A DNA stretch of 9,373 nucleotides from Anaerolineae bacterium (GTDB lineage Bacteria; Chloroflexota; Anaerolineae; Anaerolineales; Villigracilaceae). This document shows, in pieces, positions 7,075 to 9,373 of this stretch. The notes beneath the pieces are model-generated. The model did no database searches. It worked only from the letters and a program-made list of their open reading frames with translations, and was not told the DNA's origin. The DNA lies in NCBI GenBank assembly GCA_003524705.1, contig DQGV01000012.1, forward strand, positions 1-9,373. The letters run 5' to 3'. Position 1 is the stretch's first letter. Every line of letters begins with the position of its first letter. The position numbers and the translations under genes were made by a program.

Positions 7075-8397
7075 ATGTTTGAAAACCTAACTGGACGATT
7101 AAACCAAATCTTTGATAACTTACGCAAACGCGGAAAACTCTCCGAAGCGGATGTAGATGCCGCCATGAAAGAAGTGCGTTTGGCTTTGCTCGAAGCCGAT
7201 GTGCACTTTAGTGTTGTTAAAACTTTTATTGCCAAAGTGCGCGAACGTGCTGTGGGGGCAGAAGTTTCAAAGGCATTAAACCCTGGTCAACAAGTAATAA
7301 AAATAGTCAACGAAGAATTGATTGCCACATTAGGTGAACCTGCACCTTTGAATCTCACGGGTCCAAAACCACGTGTGGTGATGATGGTCGGGTTACAAGG
7401 TGCGGGGAAAACAACTGCCTCAGGTAAATTGGCACGTTTGATGAAATCAAAAGGTGAGCGAGTTTTGTTAGTTGCTGGTGACCCATATCGTCCTGCCGCA
7501 GTGAAGCAATTGCAACAGCTCGGCGAACGGCTTGACGTCGAAGTTGAAGCGGATACATCTATCACGCCTCCACAACTTGCTAAACGCGCAGTCGAAAAAG
7601 CGGATAAAGGTGGCTATAGTTTAGTCATCGTAGATACGGCTGGGCGTTCACAGATGGATGAAGATTTGATGGACGAATTGCGTGCCATCTCAGCGGGTAC
7701 GAATCCAGTAGATATTTTGCTTGTCATTGATTCAATGATTGGTCAAGAAGCATTGAACATTGCCCAAGGTTTTAAATCCGCAATTAATTTGACGGGTCTT
7801 GTACTCACAAAAATGGATGGCGACTCACGTGGTGGCGCGGCGATTTCGATTCGCTCCGTCACAGGTGTGCCGATTAAATTTATTGGTACAGGTGAAAAGT
7901 TAGATGCTTTAGAAAGTTATGACCCCGCACGCTTATCATCTAGAATTTTGGGCATGGGTGACATGATTGGCTTGATTGAAAAAGCTGAAGCGATGTATGA
8001 CGCGCAAACGATGGAAAAGCAAGCCCAAAAGATGATGAAGGGTGAATTTAGTTTGGAAGATTGGCTTGACCAAATGAAGCAAATGAAAAAGATGGGTCCG
8101 CTTTCACAAATTATGGAAATGTTGCCCGGGCAAATGGGGCAAGCCGCCAGAAATGTTGACCCAACCTTAGTTGAAAAATCTTTCAAGCAATCTGAAGCGA
8201 TTATCAACTCAATGACTTTGAAAGAACGCCGCGACCCTGATTTGTTAAATGCTTCTCGTAGAAGAAGAATCGCCGCTGGTGCAGGCATGGAAGTGCAAGA
8301 TGTCAATAAATTAATCAAACAATTCCGTGAAGCCCAAAAGATGATGAAGATGATTCAGAAAACAGGTGGAAAAGGGTTGGGGAGAATGTTTGGGTAG
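7075..8397 (+). CDS. ffh: Signal recognition particle GTPase Ffh (SRP54)
   Basis: Ffh binds 4.5S/SRP RNA and signal sequences of nascent membrane and secreted proteins, then docks with FtsY to hand ribosomes to the Sec translocon. The 440-residue protein is full length. It has an N-terminal helical N domain (about 1-95) with the ALLEADV motif (37-43), and a GTPase G domain with P-loop GLQGAGKTT (106-114), DPYRPAA (136-142), DTAGR (187-191), TKMDGD (245-250, base specificity) and GTGEK (271-275). The methionine-rich M domain (about 300-430) carries the signal-peptide groove and the RNA-binding segment SRRRRIAAGAG (394-404). The start at 7075 gives the usual MFENLTGRL N-terminus; the Shine-Dalgarno is weak (GAG at 7067-7069). 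A good promoter lies at 6912-6940 and a palindromic repeat fills most of the leader. It is monocistronic here, divergent from the transporter gene and convergent with the DUF1579-like gene. The SRP RNA gene is not in the window. Confidence 0.98.
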   Translation: MFENLTGRLNQIFDNLRKRGKLSEADVDAAMKEVRLALLEADVHFSVVKTFIAKVRERAVGAEVSKALNPGQQVIKIVNEELIATLGEPAPLNLTGPKPRVVMMVGLQGAGKTTASGKLARLMKSKGERVLLVAGDPYRPAAVKQLQQLGERLDVEVEADTSITPPQLAKRAVEKADKGGYSLVIVDTAGRSQMDEDLMDELRAISAGTNPVDILLVIDSMIGQEALNIAQGFKSAINLTGLVLTKMDGDSRGGAAISIRSVTGVPIKFIGTGEKLDALESYDPARLSSRILGMGDMIGLIEKAEAMYDAQTMEKQAQKMMKGEFSLEDWLDQMKQMKKMGPLSQIMEMLPGQMGQAARNVDPTLVEKSFKQSEAIINSMTLKERRDPDLLNASRRRRIAAGAGMEVQDVNKLIKQFREAQKMMKMIQKTGGKGLGRMFG

Positions 8398-8402
8398 ATC
8401 TA

Positions 8403-8813
8403 TTATTTTCTTTTATATTTAATTTTCCACAACACCCGCCAAGTATTTCCGCCATCATCAGAACGTTCCCAATTCCAATCAAATTCATCGGCTGTGATGT
8501 TGTACCAAACCATTCTTTGTTTACATGCTTCGCCTTTTACTATGGCATCACGGCTCAAAATCATTTTTTCGTTTTCAAACTTGCCAGTGAAATCAAGATA
8601 TGAACCGTTATTATCCACCCAAGTTTGACACCACAATTTTCTTTCAGGGTCATATACTGAAACACTCATACCAATTAACCCTGCCCCATCAAAATTTTCT
8701 TGAATCACTTTATCGTTCATAATTCGTAGCACATGATTCGTGGCTTTGCCATCGTCCGCCCATGTGCAATTCCATTCACCGAGCCAAAAGTCAAATTGAT
8801 TTTCAGAGTTCAT
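8403..8813 (-). CDS. DUF1579-like small protein of unknown function
   Basis: This predicted soluble protein of 136 residues has no signal peptide or membrane helix. It begins with the FDFWLGEW motif (7-14), followed by YDPERKLWCQTWVDNNG (54-70) and ends with WERSDDGGNTW (115-125) and a KYKRK tail. This tryptophan-rich pattern, FDFWxGEW then YDP...W.Q.WVD then W..S.DGG.TW, is what I know from DUF1579-type proteins, which are predicted beta-barrel proteins without a settled function. The frame allows an ATG at 8822, but that codon touches the AAAGGA motif; the ATG at 8813 lies nine bases after it and is the better start. The gene converges on ffh with a 5-bp gap and shares a 75-bp divergent promoter region with the acyltransferase gene. 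Confidence 0.8.
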   Translation of the reverse strand: MNSENQFDFWLGEWNCTWADDGKATNHVLRIMNDKVIQENFDGAGLIGMSVSVYDPERKLWCQTWVDNNGSYLDFTGKFENEKMILSRDAIVKGEACKQRMVWYNITADEFDWNWERSDDGGNTWRVLWKIKYKRK

Positions 8814-8822
8814 CTTTATCAT

Positions 8823-8828
8823 TCCTTT
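8823..8828 (-). promoter_or_regulatory. Ribosome-binding site that decides the start of the DUF1579-like gene
   Basis: AAAGGA on the minus strand directly touches the upstream ATG at 8822, so it cannot serve that codon. It sits nine bases before the ATG at 8813, which supports the shorter 136-residue product. Confidence 0.5.
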
Positions 8829-8832
8829 GACT

Positions 8833-8838
8833 TATAAT
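8833..8838 (+). promoter_or_regulatory. Candidate -10 element of the acyltransferase gene
   Basis: A perfect TATAAT lies 50 bases before the acyltransferase ATG. The best -35 is poor: TTCATC at 8809-8814 with an 18-base spacer, three of six matches. The hexamer overlaps the palindrome TTATAA (8832-8837), so the minus strand also carries a TATAAG that could serve the divergent DUF1579-like gene. Confidence is limited because short AT-rich hexamers are common here. Confidence 0.35.
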
Positions 8839-8888
8839 TTAGCATGATGTTTCTAATTGAAAACCCTCCTAGAGAATGATTTAATCCA

Positions 8889-9373
8889 ATGCCAATCCTC
8901 AAATTAATATTTTCTATATTGATTAGCCTTCTCCCGCTTAATATTTTGCGTGTATTAGGTTATCAATTACTTGGTTATAAAATTAACAAATCAAAAATCG
9001 GTTTTGGAACATTTATCCTCGTTGACAGTTTTACTCTTAATCAATCCAAAATTGGCTGGTTTAACTTATTTGTTGGACCTATGAATGTCTCAATTAATCA
9101 AAATGTTTCCATTGGCCATCAAAACAAATTTATTTGTGGTTATTGGGTTTTACAAAATCAATATAAAGAATTTAATTATTCACGTACCTTGCAAATTGAA
9201 CAATCGGCATTAATTACATCCAATCATTATTTTGATATTGCCGGAACTTTTATATTAGGCGAACGGTCTTGGATTGCTGGAATCGGATCACAATTTTGGA
9301 CACATGGCGCAGGTACACAAAATCGCACAATAAAAATTGGTAGCGATTGTTACATTGGCAGTGCGGTTCGTTT
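8889..9373 (+). CDS. Hexapeptide-repeat (left-handed beta-helix) acyltransferase, 3' end cut by window edge
   Basis: The frame is open from the ATG at 8889 to the window end, giving 161 complete codons with no stop; an in-frame TGA at 8877-8879 makes this the first possible ATG. The N-terminus is a hydrophobic helix (about 3-23) and then YQLLGYKI, as in membrane-associated acetyltransferases of surface-polysaccharide clusters. After it come isoleucine- and valine-spaced turns of hexapeptide type: SKIGFGTFI, SKIGWFNLFVGP, QNVSIGHQNKFICG, TFILGERSWIAGIGSQFWTHGAG and IKIGSDCYIGSAVRF. The THG after a GSQFW strand (His139) is the likely catalytic-histidine region of such enzymes. It probably transfers an acetyl or other acyl group from acyl-CoA to a sugar. 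Base composition is far more AT-rich than ffh, as is common for polysaccharide genes. No good Shine-Dalgarno is seen. The specific substrate is unknown and the C-terminal coils are outside the window. Confidence 0.85.
   Translation, partial: MPILKLIFSILISLLPLNILRVLGYQLLGYKINKSKIGFGTFILVDSFTLNQSKIGWFNLFVGPMNVSINQNVSIGHQNKFICGYWVLQNQYKEFNYSRTLQIEQSALITSNHYFDIAGTFILGERSWIAGIGSQFWTHGAGTQNRTIKIGSDCYIGSAVR

Noticed and set aside
8268..8287. GAG in the Ffh RNA-binding segment (RRRRIAAGAG) where GSG is common
   Set aside because: Other functional Ffh proteins vary at this middle position (GCG in Escherichia coli, as I recall), so it is normal variation.
7917..8318. 133-codon open frame on the minus strand opposite ffh
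   Set aside because: It lies wholly inside the certain ffh gene, has no recognisable domain, and its composition follows from the complementary codons of the M domain.
8373..8430. T-rich stretch after the ffh stop as an intrinsic terminator
   Set aside because: The only dyad is the 8-base palindrome TAGATCTA around the stop codon, too short for a terminator stem, and the T-rich bases are the end of the opposite gene.
8818..8844. Eight-codon minus-strand frame (ATG at 8844) ending at the DUF1579-like gene, as a leader peptide
   Set aside because: The AGGAGG at 8863-8868 is about 19 bases from its ATG, too far to serve it, and the codons show no regulatory pattern.

Overview
The window looks like an ordinary chromosomal stretch of a moderately AT-rich bacterium. 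The protein styles (a sensor with several GAF domains and an HD-GYP output, a UMF1-type MFS transporter, the wording of Ffh, a DUF1579-like protein, a left-handed beta-helix acyltransferase) suggest Chloroflexota, class Anaerolineae. That assignment rests on protein style alone and is moderate to low in confidence. I see no phage genes, transposase, CRISPR array, tRNA or rRNA.

Layout. (1) At the left edge, a plus-strand low-specificity L-threonine aldolase (ltaE) lacks only its first codon or few codons. (2) Bases 1040-6808 hold three minus-strand genes. In transcription order they are a UMF1-family MFS transporter, a seven-helix membrane protein of unknown family, and a very large membrane sensor with about ten helices, three GAF-like domains and a C-terminal HD-GYP cyclic-di-GMP phosphodiesterase. 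A perfect 13-bp inverted repeat lies between the first two genes, and the last gene abuts ltaE stop codon to stop codon. (3) Bases 6809-7074 are a divergent intergenic region with a promoter for each side and a 96-bp imperfect palindrome of the GTCATTGCGAG...CTCGCAATGAC type, which looks like a dispersed non-coding repeat. It falls inside the predicted 5' leader of the next gene. (4) Bases 7075-8397 are a complete ffh, the SRP GTPase. (5) A small DUF1579-like gene on the minus strand converges on ffh with only 5 bp between the stop codons. (6) At the right edge, divergent from the DUF1579-like gene, begins a plus-strand hexapeptide-repeat acyltransferase. It is much more AT-rich than ffh and may open a cell-surface polysaccharide cluster outside the window.

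The genes do not form one pathway. ffh and ltaE are housekeeping genes. The minus-strand trio may be co-transcribed, and its likely physiological output is cyclic-di-GMP degradation in response to a signal sensed at the membrane or by the GAF domains. I found no convincing new multi-gene system. The most unusual items are the palindromic repeat in the ffh leader with two competing inner stems, the uncharacterised membrane protein beside the HD-GYP sensor, and the strong dyad without a T-tract ahead of that membrane protein.
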